From an uncultured Cytophagales bacterium (GTDB lineage Bacteria > Bacteroidota > Bacteroidia > Cytophagales > Thermoflexibacteraceae), in the NCBI GenBank assembly GCA_938039675.1, contig CALHUI010000014.1, positions 124,001-188,000 of the forward strand: a DNA stretch of 64,000 nt. Direction: 5' to 3'. The notes below the pieces were generated by a model that did not search any database, was not told where the DNA came from, and worked only from the letters and a program-made list of their open reading frames with translations. Each line of letters starts with the position of its first letter. Within the stretch, counting starts at the first letter, position 1. The translations under genes were made by a program, and so were the position numbers. Positions 10,136 to 20,972 of this stretch are shown piece by piece.

Positions 10136-10716
10136 GAAGCGATGAGCCGGCTACTGTTAAGCGCATCGTCATATTCGGGCCGGAGTGCAGCGGTAAAACC
10201 ACACTGGCACGCCAGTTGGCAGCTCACTTCGGAACAAGTTGGTCGCCCGAATACGCCAGACCATACCTGACTTATAAAAATGATATTGAACATCGCTGGC
10301 AGCGCGGTTTCATCTCTATGTACGATGATGTCGAGCCTATGGCCATCGGGCAATTAGCCGTAGAAGACCATGCAGTGGCTTGTGCTGCCAATGGGATGGT
10401 TTTTCACGATACCAACCTGCTAACCAATCTGGTGTATGCGGAGTACTATTTTGGGCAAACTCCCGAATGGCTGCCGCTGATGGTAAATAACCGTGTTTAC
10501 GACGGTTATCTGCTGATGAAACCTAATTTGCCTTGGCATGCCGATGGCCTCCGCGACCGCCCGAGGCAGCGCAATTTACTGCTTGAAATATTTAAAAATG
10601 CGCTCCATTTGCACAAATGCAGGTATGCGCAAATTTCTGCAACGGGCGAAGGCCGCATGCAACAGGCTCTCGAGGTGCTTAGCCAATGGGGTATCAGCTT
10701 GCCGGTAAAGCCTTGA
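10132..10716 (+). CDS. NadR-like AAA ATPase / ribosylnicotinamide kinase-like P-loop protein
   Basis: 194 aa; IVIFGPECSGKTTLARQLAAHFG, SPEYARPYL; ATGA overlap with the HIT gene. Confidence 0.8.
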   Translation: MRSDEPATVKRIVIFGPECSGKTTLARQLAAHFGTSWSPEYARPYLTYKNDIEHRWQRGFISMYDDVEPMAIGQLAVEDHAVACAANGMVFHDTNLLTNLVYAEYYFGQTPEWLPLMVNNRVYDGYLLMKPNLPWHADGLRDRPRQRNLLLEIFKNALHLHKCRYAQISATGEGRMQQALEVLSQWGISLPVKP

Positions 10717-11794
10717 ATTGCTCCCGATTGAATTGCCAAACATCATCGGGCGGTTCGGGGCTGTAAAAGGATGTCTGCTGAATGCGTTGCAGTAAAATTT
10801 CCGCATCTACTTGCTGAAAATCAACAACTAAGGCCGCATTGTACGGATGAGCTACCGATTCCCACAAAGGATTGGCAGGCATCAGGAAGGGCAGCCTGAA
10901 AGCCATATACTCGTAAATCTTGGTAGGCACACAACGCTCTGTGCTGCGATTGGGCAAGTAGGGCATCAGTGCCAAATCGGCATCGGGTAAGGCATTAATA
11001 ATTAACTGATGATTGACGGGTTGTGTACTTACTTGCCAAAGAATAAAAGAACAGTCGGCAATCAGTTGCTCTAATTCTTGCAAATAGTCAGCATCTGTAC
11101 ACGAGCCTATCACCAAGAGAGAAGTTTGTGGCGCAATTTGGTGCAGCTTTTTCGCCAAATCGATAGCTAAGTGAGTGCCGTAGGCGCGTGAAACCGTTCC
11201 TGTATAAATCAGACGCATTTTGCTGCTGTCGGATAAAGGCTTGCCGATTTTAATAGCCTGCAAAGGTGCAAATTTGTTGGGAATCAAGTCAAATTTGTCT
11301 TTTACGAAAGGTAACTCCTCTGCATAGCTTGCTTCTGCCAACCAGTAGCGATTGACGCGCAAGCTGCCGATTAATTCGGCTGTACGTACTGCCCCCGCAA
11401 GTATGTGCTTACTGATACCGCAATAATAACCTTGGTACAGCATATTGAGCATGTAGTTTTCCCGTATATCATAAATTAGCCGACAGGGTCTAAAAATTGC
11501 GTAAGCAGCGGCAAACAGCAGCAGGTCCGGGCTTTGTATAATCAATGTATCAGGTTGGATTTGTCGCAGTTGTTTAAAAAATCGGATACAGGCAATGAAG
11601 CGTTGCTTCAGCCTGCGCGGAAAAAAATCATACGGCAAAAAGTGAATGTTAGGTATTTTCGGCAAAGAGGAAAGGCTGGGCGCACCAACCATAAACACCT
11701 CAAAATCAGGTGCTAATGAAAGTGCGAACCGCTCAAAACCACGTACGTCGTCCACGGGTTTGAGTAAAGAAGCTATTAGTACTTTGCAGGGCAT
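10694..11794 (-). CDS. Glycosyltransferase (GT-B/GT4-like)
   Basis: 366 aa; GT-B-like pattern MRLIYTGTVSRAYG…, PDADLALMPYLPNRSTERCVPTKIYEYMAFRLPFL. Confidence 0.8.
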   Translation of the reverse strand: MPCKVLIASLLKPVDDVRGFERFALSLAPDFEVFMVGAPSLSSLPKIPNIHFLPYDFFPRRLKQRFIACIRFFKQLRQIQPDTLIIQSPDLLLFAAAYAIFRPCRLIYDIRENYMLNMLYQGYYCGISKHILAGAVRTAELIGSLRVNRYWLAEASYAEELPFVKDKFDLIPNKFAPLQAIKIGKPLSDSSKMRLIYTGTVSRAYGTHLAIDLAKKLHQIAPQTSLLVIGSCTDADYLQELEQLIADCSFILWQVSTQPVNHQLIINALPDADLALMPYLPNRSTERCVPTKIYEYMAFRLPFLMPANPLWESVAHPYNAALVVDFQQVDAEILLQRIQQTSFYSPEPPDDVWQFNREQFKALPAS

Positions 11795-11804
11795 TGTATG
11801 AAAA

Positions 11805-11836
11805 AAACCTGTCAGGTTTGAAAAGCTGACAGGTTT
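11805..11836 (-). terminator. Intrinsic terminator downstream of ald
   Basis: 11-bp perfect stem AAACCTGTCAG/CTGACAGGTTT with a run of A on the + strand (U-run on the - transcript). Confidence 0.8.
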
Positions 11837-11858
11837 CGGTGTATGTATAATGAAGTGA

Positions 11859-12974
11859 TTAGTTCAAAACAGTTGCTACATCGTGGTAAGGCAAACTCCA
11901 TGCGTCTGCTACGTTTTTGTAAACTACTTTCCCTTGTACCACATTCAACCCCAGCATCAATTCGCGGTTGTCCAAACAGGCTTTTTTCCAGCCTTTGTCG
12001 GCCAGTTGGGTAACATAAGGCAGTGTAGCATTGGTCAGACCCAGCGTAGAAGTATAAGGCACTGCACCGGGCATGTTGGCTACGCAATAGTGCACGACGT
12101 CATCAATAACATACGTAGGGTTTTCGTGGGTAGTGGCGCGGGTAGTTTCAAAACAACCCCCTTGGTCTACCGCTACGTCCACCATTACCGTACCCGGACG
12201 CATCATTTTCAGCATTTCGCGGGTGATGAGTTTCGGGGCCTTTGCTCCCGGAATCAGTACCGCACCAATAATCAGGTCGGTGTGAGGCAGTTCCTGCATA
12301 ATGTTGTAACGGCTGGACATCATCGTGTCTACATTAGCAGGCATAATATCGTCTAATACACGCAAGCGCGGCAGGCTTACGTCCATAATGGTAACATGTG
12401 CGCCCAAGCCAGCTGCCATCTTAGCTGCCTGCGTACCCACAATACCGCCGCCCAGAATCAACACTTTGGCAGGTTTTACGCCGGGAATACCGCCCAATAA
12501 AATGCCGCGTCCTTTAATTGGCTTCTCAAGGTATTTCGCACCTTGCTGAATGGACATGCGTCCGGCAACTTCCGACATGGGAATGAGCAATGGCAAACTG
12601 CGGTCGGCTCTTTCAACGGTTTCGTAGGCACAGCAAACCGCACCGCTGCGAATCATGGCATGGGTCAGTTCTTCGGAAGAGGCAAAGTGAAAATATGTAA
12701 ACAGCAACTGATCTTTGCGAATTAGGTCGTATTCGGATTCAATCGGTTCTTTTACCTTTACAATCATTTCGGCAATGCCGTACACATCCTCAATGGTTGG
12801 CAAAATTTTGGCGCCTGCCGCTATGTATTCTTCATTTTCAAAACCGCTGCCTATGCCGGCAGTACTCTGTACATACACCTGATGGCCACGTTCGGTCAGT
12901 TCTGCCGCACCTGCGGGCGTGAGAGCTACACGGTTTTCATTATTTTTGATTTCTTTTGGAACACCGATAATCAT
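11859..12974 (-). CDS. ald: Alanine dehydrogenase
   Basis: 371 aa; MIIGVPKEIKNNENRVALTPAG, VLILGGGIVGTQAAKMAAGLGA, YVIDDVVHYCVANMPGAVPYTST. Confidence 0.96.
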   Translation of the reverse strand: MIIGVPKEIKNNENRVALTPAGAAELTERGHQVYVQSTAGIGSGFENEEYIAAGAKILPTIEDVYGIAEMIVKVKEPIESEYDLIRKDQLLFTYFHFASSEELTHAMIRSGAVCCAYETVERADRSLPLLIPMSEVAGRMSIQQGAKYLEKPIKGRGILLGGIPGVKPAKVLILGGGIVGTQAAKMAAGLGAHVTIMDVSLPRLRVLDDIMPANVDTMMSSRYNIMQELPHTDLIIGAVLIPGAKAPKLITREMLKMMRPGTVMVDVAVDQGGCFETTRATTHENPTYVIDDVVHYCVANMPGAVPYTSTLGLTNATLPYVTQLADKGWKKACLDNRELMLGLNVVQGKVVYKNVADAWSLPYHDVATVLN

Positions 12975-13041
12975 TTTTTTGCTTAATTTAATTGGGCAAC
13001 AAAGGTACTAAATAGAACGAAGTTTTTATACTTGATTTCTC

Positions 13042-13341
13042 ATGAGCTACAACCCCGCCAACGAAGCCCACTGGATTGACCAATACCGCGCGTTTGCTGC
13101 ACTTTACGAAGTTGAGAAGTTTGACGAGTTGGTCAGTCTGTACAACATTTACGACCTTACCTGTTTCCTGCCTGCCAATCCTACGGCGGAAGACAAGCAA
13201 ATCCTCAATCAACTCATCGGCGTTACGGCCGAATCGGGTTATATGGACTACCAGCACTCCAATAACACCTTTGAACTGATTATGCAGTGGCAAGAGCGGC
13301 GCGGCAATTACGACAGCCATGCTATTTCTTTCCATCGGTAA
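13042..13341 (+). CDS. Hypothetical protein, 99 aa
   Basis: Intact ORF in the gap between ald and trpB, co-directional with trpB; plausible codon usage. Confidence 0.6.
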   Translation: MSYNPANEAHWIDQYRAFAALYEVEKFDELVSLYNIYDLTCFLPANPTAEDKQILNQLIGVTAESGYMDYQHSNNTFELIMQWQERRGNYDSHAISFHR

Positions 13342-13385
13342 GCAGTTGAGCAAAACAAACGCATACATTACATATCTTTACAGCT

Positions 13386-14600
13386 ATGATACTGGAAACC
13401 ATTACTTCGCCTTTTCAGGTAGATGAAAAAGGCTACTACGGGCAGTTTGGCGGGGCGTACATCCCCGAATTGCTTTATCCGAACATTTCGGAATTGGCAG
13501 AGAATTATCTCCGCTACATCCAATCTCCTGATTTTCAGGAAGAGTTTAACAATTTGCTGCGCGACTACGTAGGCAGACCGACCCCATTGTATTTTGCTTG
13601 GCGTCTGTCTGAAAAATACAATACTCGTGTCTATCTGAAACGAGAAGATTTATGCCATACAGGTGCTCATAAGATTAACAATACCATCGGGCAAATTTTG
13701 TTAGCCAAACGATTGGGTAAACGCAAAATCGTAGCCGAAACGGGCGCAGGGCAGCATGGAGTAGCCACCGCCACCGTTTGCGCACTGATGGGGCTGGACT
13801 GCATCGTTTATATGGGTGCGGTTGATATTGAACGCCAAGCCCCTAATGTTGCCCGTATGCGTATGCTGGGTGCAGAAGTTCGGGCGGCTATGAGCGGCAG
13901 CCGCACGCTGAAAGATGCTACCAACGAGGCTATGCGCCACTGGATTAACAACCCAACTGACACACACTACATTATTGGTTCTGTTGTAGGGCCACACCCC
14001 TACCCTGACATGGTGGCGCGTTTCCAGTCGGTCATTAGTGCAGAAATTCGCAAGCAGTTGGCAGAAAAAACAGGCAGCGAATTGCCCGATTACGTACTGG
14101 CTTGTGTAGGTGGAGGCAGCAATGCCGCAGGTGCTTTCTATCATTTTATGGATGAACCTTCCGTAAAACTCATTGCGCTGGAAGCGGCTGGCAAAGGAGT
14201 AAACAGCGGCCATTCGGCTGCCACTACTGCCTTAGGCAAGCCGGGCATCTTACACGGCAGCAAGTCGCTGCTCATGCAAACCCCCGACGGGCAGGTCATT
14301 GAACCTTATTCCATTTCCGCAGGTTTGGATTATCCGGGCATCGGGCCGCTTCACGCACACCTGTTTACAACAGGCAGAGCTATCTTTGTGCCTGTTACCG
14401 ATGAGGAGGCCATGGAAGCAGGTCTGCTTTGCAGCCGATTAGAGGGCATTATTCCTGCCATTGAAACGGCACACGCTTTGGCTTATTTGGAAAAACTGAA
14501 CGCCGCACCCAATGAAACAGTCGTTATCTGCCTTTCAGGAAGAGGCGACAAAGACCTGCAAACTTACATCAACTGGTTTGGCGACAGATTAAAAAAATGA
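13386..14600 (+). CDS. trpB: Tryptophan synthase beta subunit
   Basis: 404 aa; [56 protein letters not shown]. Confidence 0.97.
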   Translation: MILETITSPFQVDEKGYYGQFGGAYIPELLYPNISELAENYLRYIQSPDFQEEFNNLLRDYVGRPTPLYFAWRLSEKYNTRVYLKREDLCHTGAHKINNTIGQILLAKRLGKRKIVAETGAGQHGVATATVCALMGLDCIVYMGAVDIERQAPNVARMRMLGAEVRAAMSGSRTLKDATNEAMRHWINNPTDTHYIIGSVVGPHPYPDMVARFQSVISAEIRKQLAEKTGSELPDYVLACVGGGSNAAGAFYHFMDEPSVKLIALEAAGKGVNSGHSAATTALGKPGILHGSKSLLMQTPDGQVIEPYSISAGLDYPGIGPLHAHLFTTGRAIFVPVTDEEAMEAGLLCSRLEGIIPAIETAHALAYLEKLNAAPNETVVICLSGRGDKDLQTYINWFGDRLKK

Positions 14601-14909
14601 CGTTACTCCCATTAGAAGCGTGGAAACACGCTTGACATTCGGGATTGGTCATTGCAAACATTTCGGAAGTCCCGCCAAGTATGCCACATTCATATACTTG
14701 GGATATTACTACGCAGCCCGATGCTTTCTGAACGGTATCGGGCTACATTTTCCGCATGATTATACGCAAACCCGAGAAGGCTTAAAATTTTATCAGGTTT
14801 AAATGCTTGTTTTTCACCGATTTAAACAAAACATTTTTCACAAAACACTTGTGCTTTTGTATAAACCAATCAATTTTATAGTCTGCAATAAACCGCTATC
14901 CTCATCCAT

Positions 14910-16586
14910 ATGCTATTAGAAGTTGCCTATCAATTGCCCCATAAGCACATCATTGACTTTACCTTACACATACCGACAAAAGAGGCAGCTGTACTGCGCC
15001 TGCAATTACCCGCTTGGCGGCCGGGACGCTACGAGCTGCAAAATTTTGCCCGAAACATACAGCACATCTATGCAGTATCGGACACGGGCAAACCGCTGAA
15101 TTTAAAGCGAATTGCACGCAACACGTGGGAAGTGGCAACCGAAAGCGCAAAAGAGATAACGCTGCACTATAACTACTTTGCCAAACAGTTAGATGCGGGC
15201 GGCAGTTGGTTAGACGAGCGGCTGCTTTACATCAACTGGATTAACTGCACATTTTACGTTGAAGGGCGCATCTACGAGCCTTATGAAGTACAACTACACC
15301 TGCCCGAAGACTACCGCATCAGTTGCGGGATGGCAATGCCTGCACCGCACCGCTTACATGCTGCCGATTTCTACGAATTGGTAGATGCTCCGTTGCTTGC
15401 TTCGGCACATTTGCAGCATCGCAGCTATCGAGTGGAAGGTTGCAACGCCGATTTCCACATTTGGCTGTATGGTGAGTGCCTGCCCGACTGGAACGAACTG
15501 ATTGCTGATTTTCAAGGGCTTACAAGACCACAAGTGGCGCTTTTCGGCGATTTCCCCGCATCGGATTTCCATTTTCAGCTCATTATTGTCCCTTGGCAGG
15601 TTTATCACGGCGTAGAACACCGCAACTCTACCGTTATAGTGCTTGGCCCTAATGCCGATTTTAAGGAACAGTATTTTTATGACAATATTTTAGGCATCGC
15701 TTCGCACGAATTGTTCCACTTCTGGAATGTCATCCGCATTCGCCCGAAAGAACTGACACCGTATGACCTGACAAAAGAAGTCTATTTTCCTACAGGTTTC
15801 GTAATAGAAGGGCTGACGACATTCTATGGTGATTGGATGCTCTATAAGGGCGGCATATGGAGTTTTGAGCGCTACTTAGAAGAAGTCAATGCACAATTGA
15901 AAAAATATGCCGGAAATTTCGGCAGAAAAACCATGTCGCTGACAGCGGCAAGCTATGACCTTTGGACAGATGGCTACTCAGCAGGCATACCGCATCGCAA
16001 AGTGTCTATCTATAACGAAGGAGCACTGGCGGCACTGCTGCTGCACTTGTGGCTGCTGGACTGTACGCAGGGTGAGCGTTCGCTAAATGATGTAATGCAA
16101 CTACTCTGGCAACGCTACGGCACCAACAGCAGCGGCTACACACTTGCCGACTATAAACAGTTAGTCGCACAAGTAGCCTCCCAACCAATGGATGATTATT
16201 TTGACCGCTACATTGAAGGAACAGACGATATAGCAGAAGCCATCGCCCGATTGGCACATCGCATCTATTGTGAAGCAGAAATCGTACCTGCTACCCACAG
16301 CTGGGAGAGGCGCTTTGGTATGGAACTGCAAAAGCAGGGCAACTACATACTCATTACGCACATCATTCCCGGTTCACCTGCCGACAAGGTCGTTTCAGTA
16401 AAAGATAAAATCCTGTCGGTTAATGATTTAGTTATTCAAAATCTGACAGAAACCGCCCTTATTATGGAGCACTTCCCGATGGTCAAACTAACGGTGAATC
16501 GCGATGAGCGCATCCATCAGGTCTTATTGGAGACCGATGGAGCGCAATATTTTACTCATACAAAGTTGCGTGTATTAACTACTTAA
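14910..16586 (+). CDS. M61 family metallopeptidase with C-terminal PDZ domain
   Basis: 558 aa; SHELFHFWNVIRIRPKEL zinc site; C-terminal GSPADKVVSVKDKILSVNDL PDZ-like. Confidence 0.92.
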   Translation: MLLEVAYQLPHKHIIDFTLHIPTKEAAVLRLQLPAWRPGRYELQNFARNIQHIYAVSDTGKPLNLKRIARNTWEVATESAKEITLHYNYFAKQLDAGGSWLDERLLYINWINCTFYVEGRIYEPYEVQLHLPEDYRISCGMAMPAPHRLHAADFYELVDAPLLASAHLQHRSYRVEGCNADFHIWLYGECLPDWNELIADFQGLTRPQVALFGDFPASDFHFQLIIVPWQVYHGVEHRNSTVIVLGPNADFKEQYFYDNILGIASHELFHFWNVIRIRPKELTPYDLTKEVYFPTGFVIEGLTTFYGDWMLYKGGIWSFERYLEEVNAQLKKYAGNFGRKTMSLTAASYDLWTDGYSAGIPHRKVSIYNEGALAALLLHLWLLDCTQGERSLNDVMQLLWQRYGTNSSGYTLADYKQLVAQVASQPMDDYFDRYIEGTDDIAEAIARLAHRIYCEAEIVPATHSWERRFGMELQKQGNYILITHIIPGSPADKVVSVKDKILSVNDLVIQNLTETALIMEHFPMVKLTVNRDERIHQVLLETDGAQYFTHTKLRVLTT

Positions 16587-16796
16587 AGTTCTTGTTTTAT
16601 ACAAGCACCACTCATAAGAAAGTTCTTTTTTCGGATGAGTAGCCGATTGATAATTTCGTGTAATGCGTGTTAAGTCCACAAAGCTGCTTTATCAGTCTCC
16701 TATCCCCAACGACTTTTCGATACACACATGCAAATTCATTTTGACAAATGAATCCGAAACCTCTAATCCGAATTTCTGAAAGGCCTCACTTGGCTT

Positions 16797-19700
16797 TTAC
16801 TGAACGACTAACCTCACAGTCTGAACATCGCCTGATTTGAGCATAATTTGAACCAGATAAACACCACTACTCATATTGACCGGCACGTAAGCATCTTGCA
16901 CCTCAGCGGCAGTTTGTGGAACACCTTGATAGATTAACTGTCCAATCAAGTTATATACTGCAATGTGGCTGATTTTATTAACCGATTCGTTTACAAAGAA
17001 GCCATTGCCTTTGGTAAGCGGATTAGGATAAGCCTGTAACTCTTTTTGCCAATCATCAAATACAACTGCAACAATTTTTGAGTATTCAAAAGTACTATCC
17101 GTATTTACCATTTTAAGACGGTAGTAGTTAAGTTGGCGCGGCTCTGTATCTATCCACTCATAGGCAGCGCCATTTACACTTTTACCATTGACTTTTGCCA
17201 GTTCAAAAAAGTTATAGTCATCGCGGCTTTTTTCCAGTACAAAATGACTAAATCCTTTTTCGCTGATGGTTTTCCATTGCACCAGAATAGATTTTTCCTG
17301 CTTGCGGGCACTGAAATCTATCAACTCAACGGGCAACAATGCCAAATTAGGTGATTGTCCGATACCAAAATCGGAAAAGCCTGTCATGTTGAGTTGGGCT
17401 GTTTTATTCGGGTCGTCATCCAAACACAAACCGCCACCGGGCACCCATGGGCTTGACCCGTCTGCCCGACGGACAATAGTAGTGCTAATGGTGTTACCCG
17501 TGCCACAAATAATCCCGAAGTTGCTGTAATGGCGGTTGTACAATCTCATGATATATTTACCGGAAGTGGTAATCTGGCTATTAGCTGTATTAAAGGCATT
17601 AATCGTCCAGTAACCATGATTCAACATTTGGCAATTGAAATCAGCACTACAGATGTTTGGCAACCCTGTCAAAGTGGGCGGTGTGAAGGTATTAAAATAG
17701 GCAAGCAGATTATCTACTCCCGAATTAGTCGTAAAGTTAACATTTGCTAACTGATACTGCTTTTCAACACTACAAACAGCAGTTTTATGGTTTATATCAG
17801 AGCCTGAGCCTTCCTCAAAATCATAGTAAGCCACTAAACCGACAGGCGGATTGCAACGGTCTATGAGTTGGTTACGCCATTCATCTATCTGTGCTTGCGT
17901 GCGGGCTATGCTCCAAATACGCACTTCGTCTATTTGACAATTAATGTAACTGTTATTCCAGCGTCCTAAAAAGTTTTGCAAACCTATTTGCGTATTTAAG
18001 TTACGAGCAGCTTGTGCGGCTAATTGCCCATTAATGTAGAACCTTACAGTGCTACCATCATAGGTTACGGCATAATGTGCCCATGTATCGAACACGGGAA
18101 ATGGCGGATTGTCAACATTAATATCGTTAGAACCTAATTCTATGGTGTATCTGTAGTTCGTGTTACTACCGTTGTTGAGGCGCAGCGAAAAATCATTAAG
18201 GGCACTGCTGGAAGTCGTACCTAAGGCGAATAGACCGCCTTGCCCTGAGAAACTGCGTATACGAGCCCACATTTCTACCGTACGCGGTGCATTACCTGCA
18301 ATAGCGACTGCGGCAGGCAGCTCAACATGTTGGTTATGAGCAGGATTGAAATCAAGCACTGTGGTTGTACCTATGCCTGTGCTGTAATTAGCTGTCTGCC
18401 AAGTAGGTAAATTGCTGCCATTACCTTTCAGTGTACCTTTTTTGGTAAGGTCTGTAGTAATCACGGTATTTTCTTTTACAATACCTACGGGTAAATCGTA
18501 ACCTCCCAGCAGGTTTGTGTAACGGCGCAGTCTTCCGGCAACAAAGCGCTTATTTGCCTCATCGTGCCCCTGCACGGCATTGGAATCTCTATTTTTGATG
18601 ACTAATTCACGCTGCCCTTGTGTACGTATATAACCGTTTTGAAAGGTAAAAGTACAGTTATTTTGCACAATCAGGTTGCCGCGTGTATTGGCACTGTCCA
18701 AAATTTGCAGGTAGTTGTCCTTCTGAAAGCTGTGCGGCAAAGGTGTAGTGTTGTTCAAAACAACATTGGGAAATTCGCCGGAAGCACTGGCGAAGAATTC
18801 ATAATTCTGCGGCACAGTTCCAATGAACCGTATCGTTGATGAAGGATGTGCGTTGATAGAGCCTTCATGTCTGAAATGGCGACAGATATTAAACGTACTG
18901 TTGGCATTCATAGTCATTTGCCCTGTAGCAAACAACAATATGTCGCGACAGGAAAATGTTTGATTGTTGTTTAATACAGGCCAGTGAGAGCCCAAACGTT
19001 TTGAAAGTGGCGGAATAACAATATCATAGTTACAGTTAGGAACTCCTGACAGCCCGCATGGAATACTCCAGTTGTCAGGGTCGTTGATATTAGTATCTTT
19101 GCCTCCTTCCCATACATACTCAAATGTTCCGATACAAATCGTATCGCGCAGTACGCAATCGTTGCCTTCTACTTCAACACGGTAATAACCACGCGAAAAC
19201 ACAGAAAGAGTCAGTGTTTGATTCGTGCCAAGCACTGTAACATCATCAGGAATACGATACCACTTATAACTGATACCGTTAGGGCCGGCATCCAACGTGA
19301 TACTGGTATTAAAGGCTACATTAATATCTGCCCCAAGATTTACTGAGTTGAAGCTGGAAAAATAACCATAGCGCGTACCACCACCAGTAGCACTGCCATT
19401 AATAATACCTACATGAAAAAGCCCTGAGGAGTTGCTGATAGAGCCTGTTCCACCGGTCGGAAGGCTTGCCGTAGAAATATTATCATAGCGTGCCGCTACC
19501 CATCCGGGCAGGTTGGGCAGCGGATGAAAATGTGCGGGACTAATAGTCAGGAAGTTAGAAGTAAAATTAGCAATATGTGTATTTTTCACTAAGATAAACA
19601 CACCGAAGAACTCATTGGTAGAGCGCGTAAAACGCACTGTGCGCGAGCCTGTACACTCTAAGGGAGGCACCAGTGCGCCACCTGTTTCGCAACCAAAACC

Positions 19701-20732
19701 ACCAAAATGGAATACATAAATAGGCTTATCGGCAATAATGGAAGCATGTATTTGTGTATCGTTCAAACTGATGATAGTAAATGCTCCCGGTGTTGCCAAG
19801 TTGACGACCGTAGCCGCAGCATCTCCGGTACGTTGCCACGTTACTTGCGTACTTGCTTGCGTAGCCATCACTACTACACGCTCCGGATTATCAGTATAAG
19901 TGGTGCCGTTGAAACCTAAAAATGAACGCACAATGCCATATTCTTTTCCCAAAATATCAATAGGTACTAACTGGTCGCCTACCAAATCGTAACAACTGCC
20001 AGACGATGTTTTGATAGAATCGTGAAACATGGTAACAGCCACCGGCTTATTGGAGGTAATTTTTGTACCGGCCGGCATACCAGGCCCTGTTGCCCCCGCT
20101 ACGGTTCCTGAATAACTCTCCCCTCGATTGAGCGTTACCGTATAAGGTACGTTTGCAGCCCTACCCCCTTCTAATGTCTTGGTAGGTGTAATGGTAACTA
20201 CCGTGTTATCTTCGGTTGCCACTACAACGAAACCTGAGCGTCCTTGAATTGCTAATGGTTGATGATTCCACACATTTTGCAGGGGCAGGTAAAACTCCTT
20301 CCCCAAAGCATTTTTGCCTTTCAAAGCAAAAATATCGGGGTTGATGTTCCTATTTACCTCGTAGTAAGCAGCAATATCTGCCGTAGATTCTAAAAGAATA
20401 CCTGTTGTATGGGCTGTTACGGGTAATCCTCCTGCATCAAAGGGCGTTTCAATTTGCGCCAGCCATGGGGTCATATTTTGACTAATGGTTGTGTTGGCCG
20501 GCACACTTAAAACAAATGGCGTAAATAAAGGATTGGACGGCATACTGACCGTTACTGAGGCGGGAGTACCAAAGGCTGTTACTCGAATAAATATTGGGTC
20601 ATGTCCATGGCTTTGTGATACATCAGGTGCTGCAAACCAAAAGGTACGATCTATCTGCGCAAACAGAGCCGATGCATTCAGTAATATTGCCGTAAACAGC
20701 AAAAAGACAGACGCTCGTAATGAATTTCCCAT
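16797..20732 (-). CDS. Secreted adhesin-like protein: IgGFN-binding-like N-terminal region, LamG domain, T9SS type A sorting domain
   Basis: The listed ORF starts at 20816, but MGNSLRASVFLLFTAILLNASALFAQ (ATG at 20732, complement) is the likely start. LamG-like VEMWARI…WAHYAVTYDGSTVRFYING; C-terminus LQAYPNPLTKGNGF…GVYLVQIMLKSGDVQTVRLVVQ. Confidence 0.88.
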   Translation of the reverse strand: MGNSLRASVFLLFTAILLNASALFAQIDRTFWFAAPDVSQSHGHDPIFIRVTAFGTPASVTVSMPSNPLFTPFVLSVPANTTISQNMTPWLAQIETPFDAGGLPVTAHTTGILLESTADIAAYYEVNRNINPDIFALKGKNALGKEFYLPLQNVWNHQPLAIQGRSGFVVVATEDNTVVTITPTKTLEGGRAANVPYTVTLNRGESYSGTVAGATGPGMPAGTKITSNKPVAVTMFHDSIKTSSGSCYDLVGDQLVPIDILGKEYGIVRSFLGFNGTTYTDNPERVVVMATQASTQVTWQRTGDAAATVVNLATPGAFTIISLNDTQIHASIIADKPIYVFHFGGFGCETGGALVPPLECTGSRTVRFTRSTNEFFGVFILVKNTHIANFTSNFLTISPAHFHPLPNLPGWVAARYDNISTASLPTGGTGSISNSSGLFHVGIINGSATGGGTRYGYFSSFNSVNLGADINVAFNTSITLDAGPNGISYKWYRIPDDVTVLGTNQTLTLSVFSRGYYRVEVEGNDCVLRDTICIGTFEYVWEGGKDTNINDPDNWSIPCGLSGVPNCNYDIVIPPLSKRLGSHWPVLNNNQTFSCRDILLFATGQMTMNANSTFNICRHFRHEGSINAHPSSTIRFIGTVPQNYEFFASASGEFPNVVLNNTTPLPHSFQKDNYLQILDSANTRGNLIVQNNCTFTFQNGYIRTQGQRELVIKNRDSNAVQGHDEANKRFVAGRLRRYTNLLGGYDLPVGIVKENTVITTDLTKKGTLKGNGSNLPTWQTANYSTGIGTTTVLDFNPAHNQHVELPAAVAIAGNAPRTVEMWARIRSFSGQGGLFALGTTSSSALNDFSLRLNNGSNTNYRYTIELGSNDINVDNPPFPVFDTWAHYAVTYDGSTVRFYINGQLAAQAARNLNTQIGLQNFLGRWNNSYINCQIDEVRIWSIARTQAQIDEWRNQLIDRCNPPVGLVAYYDFEEGSGSDINHKTAVCSVEKQYQLANVNFTTNSGVDNLLAYFNTFTPPTLTGLPNICSADFNCQMLNHGYWTINAFNTANSQITTSGKYIMRLYNRHYSNFGIICGTGNTISTTIVRRADGSSPWVPGGGLCLDDDPNKTAQLNMTGFSDFGIGQSPNLALLPVELIDFSARKQEKSILVQWKTISEKGFSHFVLEKSRDDYNFFELAKVNGKSVNGAAYEWIDTEPRQLNYYRLKMVNTDSTFEYSKIVAVVFDDWQKELQAYPNPLTKGNGFFVNESVNKISHIAVYNLIGQLIYQGVPQTAAEVQDAYVPVNMSSGVYLVQIMLKSGDVQTVRLVVQ

Positions 20733-20972
20733 AATTTTTTTATTTGATATTCCAATAAAATACGGCAAATAGAGTATGTAAAGTTCAAAGGGTGAAAGTT
20801 TTGAAACTTGATTCAATGTAACTTAACTGTTGTATCACATCAAATCAAAACCGCTTAACTCACATTATTGACGCAAGATATTGTATTGTTAAATTGTATT
20901 TATACTATATCAACTTGTTTTATTTAAAGCATAACAACGATTACATATTTCATGTATTCCGTTTAATAGAAA

